Assembly (NCBI GenBank): GCA_963995505.1
Contig: OZ023181.1
Location: 4,563,487 to 4,627,486 of the forward strand
Source: Hypericum androsaemum
Lineage: Eukaryota > Streptophyta > Magnoliopsida > Malpighiales > Hypericaceae
DNA: 64,000 bases
Direction of reading: 5' to 3'
A program made the translations under genes and the position numbers. Position 1 is the stretch's first letter, and every line of letters starts with the position of its first letter. Shown piece by piece: positions 9,401 through 17,733 of the stretch. The notes under the pieces were generated by a model. That model was not told the origin of the DNA. It was given only the letters and a program-made list of their open reading frames with translations, and searched no databases.

Positions 9401-12400
9401 TGGCACGTAGCATTGGTTTTAGGCAAGAAGGTCCTGCGGAAAATCAGTTCGAGGTTGCAGAGTATGGGGGTGACAAGAAAATAGAGGGCGCGTCTATTGT
9501 TTGCAAGGTTACTTCAGCAGGTGGACTTGCTAGTTGGGGTTCAATGGAGGTTGGAGGGAAGACGCCAAGCAAGCTCAGAAGTTGCTCGAGCTTGGGGGCT
9601 AGCTCCAAGTGATTGAACAAAAGGGTGGTGAGAAAGTTGAGATGGTCTTATTGATGGCGGTGTATCTATGGTTCGAGGTAGAGTCGGTAGAATAAAAAAA
9701 AATTTGCAAGATCTCGTGGTTCTTCATGGGGCGGTGTCTCATCGAGGTGGAGTTTGTTAAAGTTCGGGTGAAGCTTCATGTTTCTTCTACATGATGACTT
9801 ATCGCCAAGGTAGAGATTGTTGGGATTTGCGAGAAGTAAGGAGAAGTGGCGGTCGCCAACATCAACTTACAGAGAAATTGCAAGCGGGGCAATTGGCGAC
9901 GCCAATGAATCGGTGGCCGGCCGTAAGTTGCGACAGGCAGAAATTTCCAGTTTAGCTTAGCTCTTGTTTCAGACTCTTAATTCGACCTAGATAGGTTTCT
10001 TTTACACCAACGGTTCGTCTATTATATAAGGACGTGTCACCCTAGGGTTATGTATGGCTTTGTGACTCTGATCCGTCAATAAAAGTTCTCCTTTCTCCCC
10101 GTAGACGTAGGCATTAGGCCGAACCACCTAATCTCTTGTATCCGTGTTCTTTGCGCGTTTTGTTCTCGAAGTTGTTGAATTTCTAACAAGGCGTTGTAAA
10201 TATTTAAGATGTTCATGGTCCAAACCTTGTCAATATCATAGTATAAAAATTCACCTTAAAAAATAAAAGATTTTAAGTTCGAAATGCAGCACTGTTCAAT
10301 AATTATCGAGTAGCTTTGTCATAATTTCAAAAATCCGATTCCTATTTGAATTAGTTGATTTAGTGGATATTCTATTTTAATTTTTAGGGGAGTTTTTATA
10401 ATCTATAACCTAGGTAACTTGCTGACATCTCATGCGCACTTCAGAAATAAGCATATGCCTAAAGCTGAATGCATCTCAATTTTATTCCGGATGAATTTAA
10501 TTTCTTCAAGTTGTGCCACCGACTATTGCGTTAATTCTCTTGCTTTAAATTTCACATGTCCAGAATATATGGCATGTTCGAGTTGTGTGGAAGGTTTAAT
10601 TCTTCGACCACAAGTGGTAAAATACCAAGGATAAGGTCTATATTTTCAAGTATATCGGCATGGGAGCGGATTTGGTCCTGGAAGGCCAAATCCAACCAGA
10701 ACCGTCCTGGACGATTCAATGATTGATTTAGTTATGATTCAATGGTTCACTTAATTATGATTCAATGGTCTACCTAGTTATGATTCAATGGTCCGTTTTT
10801 TCCCGTCCCGGATAAATCGGAGTCCGTCCCAATTACCCAGTTATGATTCAATGGTTTACTCAGTTACGATTCAATGGTTTACTCAGTTACGATTCAATGG
10901 TTTACCCAGTTATGATTCAATGGTTGTGGGCTTTTTTTATTTTGCACCCCCGTATTTCTGCATTTTTGCAAAATAGTCCTCGCGTGTCCTTCAATAAAAA
11001 TCCTCCAGCACCGTGCTGGATTTGGCCTCCAGGACCAATCGGCATCGGGTTGTCCTCCTGCTTTCACTTTTTTTGTGCCGGTTTCCAAGTTATTTTGGCT
11101 CGGTGTGTACTTGTCAGGTATATCGGGTTTTTTTTTATAGGGGAAATGTCAGGTATGTCGTTACACTGTGCATATCTTGCAAATTTTTGTTCGTTTTTAT
11201 TTAAATTTACAAAATAGTGTGTGTATATATATAAGTAGAAGGGAAAAGTCTACTTTAGTACCCTGTGGTATACCCCAAAATCACTTTAGTACTCTTTGGT
11301 AAAAAATCGAACCCATCGAATCATACTTATTCCAATTAACATCAAAAAGGTCCACGGGCAGCTGCCCGAACCCTTCCCGACCTGCCCGGACCCTGCCCGT
11401 CCAACTAGGCTTGCCACGTCAACAAAATTTGATGACGTGACGGCTTGTGGTCTCAAAATTTGATGACGTCACTCTCTCCTCCTCCTCTTCTTCTTCTTCT
11501 TCCCCCCAAAACCCAACAATGTTTGGTGATCTCGACATCAGACCGGTGATCTCAACATCGGACAACCTGGCTGATCCCGAGAAAACCGATGGGAGCGATG
11601 CCGGTGAAGGACGAGGGAGAACGATGCTGAGAATACCGATGGGAGCAATGCTAGTGAGGGGCGAGGGAGAACGACGTTGAGCTCCGGGAACAGGCAGATG
11701 ATGCCGCTTCGCCGGAGAGGAAATGCCGACGACGTTGCGCTCCAGGAACGGGCCGACGATGCCGCTTCGCCGGAGAGGAAAGGCCAACGACGTTGAGCTT
11801 CAGGAACGGGCCGACGATGCTGCTTCGCCGGAGAGGAAAGGCAGACAACGTTGAGCTTCAGGAACGGGCTGACGATGCCGCTTCGCCGTAGAGGAAAGGC
11901 CGAAGACATTGAGCTCTACGAACGATGCCACCCGATATCGGACGAGCTCATCTAGCCTGCCACACCGCCTTCTCTTTACTAATCGGTTCTACGGAATTAA
12001 CCCCATCGGAAGGAAGGTCCTGGGAAGACGGTATCGGTTTGTTCGCGATTTGGAGAAAGCGGAGCAAGGAGGTTGGAATAATTTTGTGAGAAGAAGAAGA
12101 AGAAAGGGGAAGGTGGAGAGAGAAAGAGAAGAGAGGGGAGGGGCCACACGCCGCCAAGTCATCAAATTTTGTTGACGTGGCAGGCCTAGTTGGACGGGCA
12201 GGGTCCAGGCAGGTCGGGAAAGATTCGGGCAGCTGTCCGTGGACCTTTTTTATGTTAATTGGAATAAGTATGACTCGATTGGTCAGTTTTTTACCACAGG
12301 GTACTAAAGTAATTTTGGGATATACCACAGGGTACTAAAGTGGACTTTTCCCTAAGTAGAATTATGAGTAACAATAAACAATTAGATTAAACATATCTCA

Positions 12401-12910
12401 AGTTCAAATACTTGAGAATTTATTAGTGTTAGTATTTTATTTGAGAGTTTTGTCATGGTACTTGCTCAACCACACAATACGTAAAAATGAAATGATAGAA
12501 ATTCAGTATTCAATTCTCGACAGATAGAATTGTAATATTGATATAATAATTTTCTTCTAAAAAATATTTTATTGTAGCCTGATATGCGGGACGAACCAGA
12601 ACGAGAGAGCGTGGAGGGCTCCGGTGGCCGCCCACATGGAACACTCGCCGGTTCCGGCAGATCAACTGGCCCGGAGGTGACGGTCACCGAACGGATTGAA
12701 GTAGACGAGTTCCTGGTGATAGCATCTAAAGGACTATGGGACGCTATCTCCGACGAGGACGCTTGTGGGATTGTCAGAAGTTCCCTTGCCGGGGGATATT
12801 ATTCGGACCGAAACTATGCTGATCAAGCAGCGGCGGCGCTGGCCAGACTAGCGGTGGCTCGAGGGAGCAAAGATAACATTAGTGTAATAATAGTTGAACT
12901 CCATCACTGA
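6493..12910 (+). CDS. Degenerate PP2C-type protein phosphatase (clade A-like), two exons
   Basis: Exon 1 is 6493-6972 and exon 2 is 12578-12910. The intron has a GTGATT donor and a TTGTAG acceptor in phase 0, and the spliced frame encodes 270 residues without a stop. Family motifs are [18 protein letters not shown] (16-33), [12 protein letters not shown] (49-60), [28 protein letters not shown] (near 120-155), PEVTVTER (192-199), [13 protein letters not shown] (203-215) and [15 protein letters not shown] (254-268). Active PP2Cs are Mn/Mg Ser/Thr phosphatases; clade A members repress ABA signalling. Here the conserved DGH is DGQ, the GDSRAV loop is GGSGAV, the metal-binding Asp of ASDGLWD is Lys211, and about 25-30 residues that normally carry the GVLAMSRAIGD motif are missing. 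Glu28, Asp54 and Asp259 remain. I infer a catalytically dead product, either a pseudophosphatase or an early pseudogene. The intron contains a Copia derivative (7311-10188) and Mutator-like element A (11241-12352). Confidence 0.72.
7113..7155. repeat. Micro insertion with imperfect 14-bp duplication
   Basis: GAGATTAGATTACC (7113-7126) and GAGATTAAATAACC (7142-7155) flank a T-run plus AGAAGAA. Two of 14 positions differ. This fits an old LINE-tail insertion on the minus strand, in the PP2C intron. Confidence 0.5.
7311..7660 (+). repeat. 5' LTR of the intronic Copia element
   Basis: Matches 9818-10188, including GGCGGTCGCCAACATCAAC, a shared GTCTATTATATAAGGACGTG TATA region near 7489-7508, and the ATTCCTAACA end. 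A short extra stretch (CACTAAGTTGGCGGTCG-like) near 7334 is absent from the 3' LTR. The left boundary is approximate. Confidence 0.75.
7663..7675 (+). other. Primer-binding site (initiator tRNA-Met)
   Basis: TGGTATCAGAGCT begins 2 nt after the end of the 5' LTR, as expected for a plant Copia element. Confidence 0.88.
7687..8236 (+). pseudogene. Copia gag (UBN2-like), frameshifted
   Basis: The gag starts at 7687 ([12 protein letters not shown]), and the family motif continues in another frame as [20 protein letters not shown] (7728-7787). A third frame carries [29 protein letters not shown] and [13 protein letters not shown] (about 7885-8020). That is the standard Tnt1-like gag order, with at least two frameshifts (near 7720 and 7880). 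It ends at a stop after ITSALLRFH at 8236, before any zinc knuckle. Confidence 0.82.
8300..8950 (+). pseudogene. Copia protease region with internal duplications
   Basis: The frame at 8590-8916 shows [36 protein letters not shown] and [17 protein letters not shown], the Copia aspartic protease and pre-integrase order. The usual catalytic D-S-G is replaced by D-N-T. A diverged copy of about 200 bp (TACAAGTTCGTTGATTCAGG onward) lies at about 8318-8500, roughly 320 bp upstream. A second, shorter duplication places the phrase GGGTACAGCTATAAGGTTGT at 8820 and again near 8898. Confidence 0.75.
9028..9612 (+). other. 194-residue open frame of unknown origin inside the Copia derivative
   Basis: An uninterrupted frame fills the space where integrase and reverse transcriptase would normally lie. 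I recognise no Copia motif in it. It contains repeated [13 protein letters not shown] phrases, suggesting local duplication of short units. It could be a chance open frame or captured sequence. There is no sign of a proper start context. Confidence 0.35.
9818..10188 (+). repeat. 3' LTR of the intronic Copia element
   Basis: Begins TGTTGGGATTTGCGAG after a purine-rich AAGGTAGAGAT tract and ends GAATTTCTAACA. A TATA-like ATTATATAAGG lies near 10020. Confidence 0.82.
10200..10734. other. Intronic spacer
   Basis: AT-rich part of the PP2C intron between the Copia derivative and the tandem repeat. I see no coding potential. Confidence 0.5.
10735..10925 (+). repeat. About 23-bp tandem repeat array
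   Basis: Seven copies of a unit like ATGATTCAATGGTTTACTCAGTT start near 10735, 10757, 10780, 10843, 10866, 10889 and 10912. The array is interrupted between the third and fourth copies by about 40 bp of unrelated sequence. It lies in the PP2C intron. Confidence 0.8.
11241..12352. mobile_element. Mutator-like element A (1.1 kb) with 9-bp target duplication
   Basis: Terminal inverted repeats of about 200 bp start GGGAAAAGTC and contain two direct copies of CTTTAGTACCCTGTGGTA-like sequence. TAAGTAGAA is duplicated perfectly on both sides (11232-11240 and 12353-12361), the 9-bp duplication typical of Mutator-like elements. The interior is short, non-coding and partly made of a 58-bp tandem repeat. 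The same terminal repeat is found in elements at 15304-17724 and 44100-44801. It lies in the PP2C intron. Confidence 0.9.
11688..11919. repeat. 58-bp tandem repeat, four units
   Basis: Units start at 11688, 11746, 11804 and 11862, each carrying GACGATGCCGCTTCGCCG followed by GAGAGGAAA. 58 is not a multiple of three, so the repeat opens several frames on the minus strand (PLRRSGIV repeats). These frames are probably not genes. Confidence 0.85.
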
Positions 12911-13689
12911 TCCGTGCAAGAATTTTCAAGGAATATCATGTATTTTCGATTTTTTCCGTAGTCTTAATCAAATACTTTGTAATTTAGAGACAAACTCATA
13001 ATTCTGCTCACGCCGCACTGTTTGAAAAATGTAAGGATCAAACCTGAAATTGGAAATCCCCAAGATAAACCCCACAACCCACCAACGATCTTAAAAAAAC
13101 CTTGAGAACTGGATTCTTAAGACGGTGATTTTCGATTATTTTTTATAAAGTGTATTTGATCTTAGGTAATATTTTTATGGATTTCAATAATTCAGTAACG
13201 AGGCGGTTTTTTTCTTGAAAGAACTTGGAGAGAGAGAGACCGAGAATGGGATGAAAAAAGTGAGAACTTAATTCTATATGTAGAGTTTCAATAGCCACTA
13301 ATAATCAACTCCACGAGCCATTATGTGCCTTTGCATATTGTTTGAATAATTGTTTACTAGTACTAAATGAGTCCGAAAATGAATAATTTCATAAATGAAG
13401 AGGAGACGCATTACACTCTACATACTTTATTTTAATTTTTCGTAGAACTAGTTTTTTTAAGAGTACCATATACAGATTTTCACTTGGTCTAAATAATAAC
13501 CAACAAGTAACTTGAAATATTTATTATTTTTGATTCAATTTTTATTAACAGAAAAAATTATTATGAGAGCTGTTTCGAAATAGAACCGACATCACTTAAC
13601 ACTCTGATATCAAAGAGTCACAAAATAAAAGACTCCACCCTATACGAGGTAAGACAAATTCACAATGGCATGCACTCGCACGAGCCCTG
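12911..13689. other. Spacer downstream of the PP2C gene
   Basis: AT-rich sequence downstream of the PP2C stop codon. I see no further coding sequence or transposon ends. Confidence 0.5.
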
Positions 13690-14150
13690 AGATTGTGTAA
13701 TGAATCGAGAAATTGTTGTGCTTCTCTAGACAAAAATTGTATAGTAACGACAGAGCCCGCCGGAAACAACAAATTGCAACTTGTCCTAGTTAATATTGTC
13801 GTCCGTGATCTCGTTCCAATTGACAACTTGTCCTTTTTTTTGGGGTAGAAAACAACTTGTCCTAGTTCTGAGCATGTCTCCATCCTTCATGTATTTGCTA
13901 AAGCTGGCGTAACAGAAATTTATTATCAAAGATATCAACCTATGGAATATGCACTGACAGGGCACATGCACACACACGCAAGGTACTTTCCCCCTTAAGC
14001 CACAAGTTAAAATTGTCCATCAGCAATTAATACCCAACTAAATTATAGCAACGCTCACACATCAAGTTATAAATAATTTAACTCATTCAGATAAGGCCTT
14101 GTCGTGTATTTGACTGGTCCTTGAGCTTGAGCCCATTAGATTACTCTTAT
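13690..14150. repeat. Local duplicated segment, copy 1
   Basis: This stretch is repeated, diverged, at about 18590-18898 and continues at 20404-20520. Shared phrases include TTGTGCTTCTCTAGAC, GATATCAACCTATGGAATAT, AAGCCACAAGTTAAAATTGT and AATTTAACTCATTCAG. The copy downstream was split by a LINE. Copy 1 later received the MITE at 14152 and a micro insertion at 13823. Confidence 0.8.
13823..13862. repeat. Micro insertion with 11-bp target duplication
   Basis: ACAACTTGTCC at 13823-13833 and 13852-13862 flanks an 18-nt insert of eight T followed by GGGGTAGAAA. On the minus strand this reads as a short stub ending in poly(A). Confidence 0.65.
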
Positions 14151-14151
14151 A

Positions 14152-14683
14152 TAGGGGTGTACATTCGGTATTTATCGATCTCAATTATCGAATATCGAAT
14201 TTATCGAATACCAAAATGCTAAAAAAATTCTACCGATTTCGATCCCGAATAATATTCGGTAAATTTCGAATTAAATTTTGGTAAAATTATAATTCATCAT
14301 TATATTGGAAAAATTATAATTCATCATTATATTTAATAAAAAAATACAAACATAGTTTCAATAAACACAAATTTAATCTAATAAGTACAAGCCATCAAGT
14401 CTAATTAGTATAAAATTTATTTAGAGCATCGACTTTTTGAAGAGGCCAAGGAAATTTTCAATAAACTATCTATAATTTGGCTTATATATTTATTAATATA
14501 TTTGATAAATTATCATTTCGATAAATTTGGTAAAATATTGGTATCTACCGAAATTTACCGAATACCAAAATTTATCGAATTTCTCAAAAACCTCCTACCG
14601 AATACCGATTTCCAATCTCGAACTACTGATTACCAAAATTTTACCAAATTTACCAAATTCTAATTACCATTTGCTCACCCCTA
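14152..14683. mobile_element. hAT-like MITE (532 bp) with 8-bp target duplication
   Basis: The ends are TAGGGGTGTACATTCGGTA and, inverted, TAGGGGTGAGCAAATGGTA. The flanks are CTCTTATA (14144-14151) and CTCCTATA (14684-14691), an 8-bp duplication with one mismatch. Terminal sequence and duplication length fit hAT-superfamily MITEs. The interior repeats ATTTATCGAATACC-like phrases and has no coding capacity. The paralogous segment near 20490-20510 lacks the insertion. Confidence 0.85.
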
Positions 14684-14715
14684 CTCCTATATACTGGATG
14701 ACAACTTCCGTGTAG

Positions 14716-14985
14716 CCTGATACGCAGAATGAACGAGACTCTGATGGCCGTCTGCATGGAACACTTGCCCATTCTAGAAAATCAACTGCTCCGGAGGTGA
14801 CGGTCATTGAGCGGATTGAAGTAGACGAGTTCCTTGGGATAGTATCAAAAGGACTACGAGATTCTGTGTCTAACGAGAATGCATGTGACATTGTCAGAAG
14901 TTCCATTGATGGCGGATATTTTTCAGACTAAAACTATGTTGACCAAGCAGCGACGGTACTCGCCAGACTGGGAGTGGCTAGATGA
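14716..14985 (+). pseudogene. Broken copy of the PP2C last exon
   Basis: The sequence matches PP2C exon 2 (12578-12880), including the preceding TGTAG acceptor. Conceptual translation gives [24 protein letters not shown], then NENACDIVRSS, with an in-frame stop after GGYFSD where the intact copy reads SDRNY. It then reads VDQAATVLARLGVAR before another stop. The Lys in place of the metal-binding Asp (SKGL) is shared with the other copy, so that change predates the duplication. No partner for exon 1 is visible nearby. Confidence 0.85.
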
Positions 14986-15089
14986 TACATTAGAGTATTA
15001 AATGTATCAAGATGTAGTGAATCACTCATTCAAGAAGAGAGAACTTTCAAGTTAGAACCCTATTTTTATTTGGAACTACTAGAAAATTT

Positions 15090-15133
15090 GAGGACAAGCT
15101 TACTTTTTTTTATGGAAAGAGGACAAGCTTACT
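15090..15133. repeat. Micro insertion with perfect 15-bp target duplication
   Basis: GAGGACAAGCTTACT occurs at 15090-15104 and 15119-15133. Between them are seven T and ATGGAAA. On the minus strand the insert reads TTTCCATAAAAAAA, the same tail as the LINE ending at 20321. Confidence 0.75.
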
Positions 15134-15147
15134 TAAGGGGGGAAGAA

Positions 15148-15303
15148 TGTGAGAACCGTAAAACTAATTTGTGCAATAATAGAAAAGTCAGTGATCTAAG
15201 GGTAATTGAACAAAGTTGAGTTTGGACTTTGCCTATATAAAGGGGTTAAGTTGTCTGTTTTTTTTCTTAGAGAAAACTTGAAGTTTAGAGAACAAAAGTA
15301 ATT
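15148..15303 (+). mobile_element. Probable LTR fragment, split by Mutator-like element B
   Basis: A purine tract (AAGGGGGGAAGAA, 15135-15147) is followed by TGTGAGAACCGTAAAAC and a TATA-like CTATATAAAGGGG (15231-15243). This is the layout of a polypurine tract and LTR start of a Ty3-type element. It is interrupted at 15304 by element B and appears to continue from 17734. The end and any second LTR were not found. Confidence 0.5.
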
Positions 15304-15639
15304 GGGAAAAGTCCACTTTAGTACCCTGTGGTATACCATAAAATCACTTTAGTACCCTGTGGTAAAAAACCGACCAATCGAGTCATACTTTTTGCAATTA
15401 ACATCAAAAAGCTCCACGGGCAGGTTTCCGGACCCTGCCCGTCCACATAGACATGCCACGTAGATTCCTCTTTCTTAGTGTCATGCCACCTCACCTTCGA
15501 CTAACATACGTGGTTAGTTGTATGATAAATTATCCAAATAGTTCTGAATATTTAATAAAATTTCAATAAAGTATCTTTTTAAATTTGAAAAACCGTGCCC
15601 CGAATCATAATTCTCACCCCCTCTTTTTTCCCCCCCCCT

Positions 15640-15785
15640 TTTCCGACTCCCTCCCTTCCCCCTTTTCTTTCCCTTCCCCGACTCTCTCCCGTCCCTTCCC
15701 CGACTCTCTCCCTTCCCTTCCCCGACTCTCCCGTCCCTTCCCCGACTCTCTCCCGTCCCTTCCCCGACTCTCTCCCTTCCCTGAC
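15640..15785. repeat. About 21-bp minisatellite (CTTCCCCGACTCTCTCCCGTC-like)
   Basis: Six or seven tandem pyrimidine-rich units of roughly 21 bp, some shortened by a few bases, lie just upstream of the transposase remnant. It may mark the junction of the deletion that removed the transposase core. Confidence 0.75.
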
Positions 15786-16301
15786 CCACGAATGTGGGAG
15801 CTTTCGGGGATTCCTTGCAAGCACGATGTGGCTGCCATATATGAAAGCCGATTAGAACCTGAGGCATTCGTTGATGTTTGCTACACACGGCAAACGTACA
15901 TGGCAGTTTATAGCCACTTTATTACCCCTCTTCCGAGTCAAGATGAATGGCCAATTTCAGAAAATCCAGATGTATATCCACCATTGATTAGGAAGCCAAC
16001 TGGCCGGCCAAAGAGGAAGAGAAGAAGGGCTGCCGATGAACCACAATCTCAAAAGAAAGGGTTGCGGAGTGGAGGGATTGTCAAATGTGGTAATTGTAAG
16101 CAAACGGGTCATAACACCAGAACTTGCAAGGCTGCCCGTACCGGGGAGACACCGTACCAAAGGAGACAACGAATTAAGATGGCAACGACTACACAAACTT
16201 CTCAGACACAACCTTCTGCAGCTTCTACTAGTAACAGCAAGGGAAAGAAAAAGGGGAAGAAACCTGTGGGGATTCAGCATTCTCGAATGTCACAAGAATG
16301 A
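15786..16301 (+). pseudogene. MULE transposase C-terminal fragment (SWIM and zinc knuckle)
   Basis: The frame reads MWELSGIPCKHDVAAIY, the second half of a SWIM zinc finger (the upstream C-x-C pair is missing). It continues with VDVCYTRQTYMAVYSHFITPLPSQ and then GRPKRKRRR. A CCHC-type knuckle follows (CGNCKQTGHNTRTC, near 16087-16128), and then a Ser/Thr/Lys-rich tail ending at 16301. That order is typical of the end of plant MURA-like transposases. The open frame extends leftwards through the minisatellite, but that part is not transposase. The DDE catalytic domain is absent. Confidence 0.85.
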
Positions 16302-16608
16302 CGGATGAAGCTTCTGTTGCTTTCTACCCTCCATTGTTTGCCTTAGGACAATTGCGCTTAATGGATGGGTATTTTTGTATAGCTATGGATGGGTATTTTG
16401 AATAGCTATAGACATATATTTTGTATTCGGATGCTTACCTTATGGCTTCCTGAATATTTTGTATTAGCATCCTTTCCATGGAATCGGAAAAGACATGAAC
16501 TCAAATATTTTGTAGGTATCGGAAAAGACATGAACTCAAATATGCAGGCACATTCATTCATTACAAAAACTTCAAAGTCAACATATTGCACATTTTAAGC
16601 ACTACGAA

Positions 16609-17082
16609 CTAAACAATCCACAATACAAACACACTAACTAGAATCATAATTATGATAATACGATACATCTTGCACATTTTAGTGGCCTTCGACAATTCAA
16701 TCTCAATTGTCCCAACATTCTCTTCCATCTTCCTTGGCTGAGCTTCTAAATTTGCTACTTTAGTAGATAGGAAAAGTGTTGACTCTTTTTTGCTCTTAAT
16801 GGACTCCATCATCGAAGGCAACAATTCCATTCCTCGTTTGCAAGTCGGTGGATCATACCATATAAAGAAATTGCACTGCTTTTCACCACACTCATTGTAC
16901 CGCCCACACCCATAAAAACGTCTTCCAATATTGTGATTTTTCCGTGCCATTCGTAATGTCGAACGAATTCCACAACCACAAAACCTCACCTTTGAGTCAT
17001 GGCTGTCAACCGATGGGATGGAACAACTACTCATTCTTAGACGAGCTGGGTTCCACGAGTTCCAGGAGCTGGGTTCCGTCAC
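16609..17082 (-). CDS. GRF zinc-finger, coiled-coil, membrane-anchored protein (At4g04775-like) within a MULE
   Basis: Uninterrupted 157-residue frame. The first ~30 residues are Ser-rich. A GRF-type zinc finger spans about residues 34-80: CGCG, then GRRFYGCGRYNECG, then CNFFIWYDPPTC. A helical region follows (about 90-135), likely coiled coil, and then a hydrophobic C-terminal segment (RIIIIMILVSVFVLWIV) that looks like a tail anchor. Plant genomes hold many such At4g04775-like proteins of unknown function; GRF fingers bind nucleic acid in other proteins. Start chosen at 17082, the first Met of the frame. The gene is convergent with the transposase remnant, and both lie between the same inverted repeats. 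A possible TATA (CTATTTATAACCC, minus strand) is near 17376-17388. Whether it serves transposition or is a captured host gene is open. Confidence 0.75.
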   Translation of the reverse strand: MTEPSSWNSWNPARLRMSSCSIPSVDSHDSKVRFCGCGIRSTLRMARKNHNIGRRFYGCGRYNECGEKQCNFFIWYDPPTCKRGMELLPSMMESIKSKKESTLFLSTKVANLEAQPRKMEENVGTIEIELSKATKMCKMYRIIIIMILVSVFVLWIV

Positions 17083-17733
17083 TACCTTCCACGAGTTCTA
17101 GCAGCTGGGTTCTGACACTACCTTCCACGAGTTCCAGTGGCTGAGTTCCGGCACTACCCTCCCGTTAGCTGGAATCCGCCCCTACCCTTCGGAGAGATGA
17201 CATTCAAGAGGTGGCCGAGTTGGGTTCCGCCCCTACCTTCCCGAGAGATGGGAACCACGAGCTGGGCTATCCAACCTGTTCCTTATACGCCTAAGGAGGA
17301 GGAAGAGATTTTAGAAGAAGAAGAGAGATTTTGGAAGAAGAGGGAAGAGTTTTGGCCAGAGAAAACAAGCTAGGGTTATAAATAGACTTTTCCCAATTCT
17401 AAAAAAAATAGACTTTTTTGATTGTAAAATTAGGATTTTATGAAGACAAAAAATTGGGTTTTTTGAATTATTATAAACAAATAAGTGATTGTTTCGTAAT
17501 TTGTCAACTTGCCACGTCATCTTAAAAATTTTCTAAGAAAATCCGATGTGGACCGCCACGTCATACAATAAACGGTGTCGTTTAGATGGGCGAAACCCGG
17601 GCACCTGCCCGTGGACCTTTTTGATGTTAATTGCAAAAAGTATGACTCGATTGGTCAGTTTTTTACCACAGTGTACTAAAGTGATTTTAGGGTATACCAC
17701 AGGGTACTAAAGTGAACTTTTTCCAAAGTAATT

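Larger units (their letters stand above)
7311..10188 (+). mobile_element. Non-autonomous Copia element in the PP2C intron
   Basis: Two direct repeats of about 350-371 bp (about 7311-7660 and 9818-10188) bound the element. The 3' LTR starts TGTTGGGATTTGCG and both end CTAACA. The 5' LTR start is diverged and its exact position is uncertain. An initiator-Met primer site follows the 5' LTR. The interior has a frameshifted gag and a protease-like region, then a 0.9-kb stretch unlike pol. Integrase, reverse transcriptase and RNase H are absent. It lies in the sense direction within the PP2C intron. No clear 5-bp target duplication is visible because the left end is degraded. Confidence 0.82.
15304..17724. 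mobile_element. Mutator-like element B (2.4 kb) with transposase tail and GRF gene
   Basis: Terminal inverted repeats of about 140 bp (15304-15445 and 17585-17724) match those of elements A and C. AAAGTAATT is duplicated perfectly (15295-15303 and 17725-17733). The interior holds the 3' part of a MURA-like transposase on + and an intact GRF zinc-finger gene on -, pointing at each other. It lacks the transposase catalytic domain, so it is a deletion derivative. Confidence 0.92.

Noticed and set aside
11419..11909. Minus-strand frames with PLRRSGIV repeats
   Set aside because: They are read from the 58-bp minisatellite in element A. The unit is not a multiple of three, so the same phrases appear in several frames.
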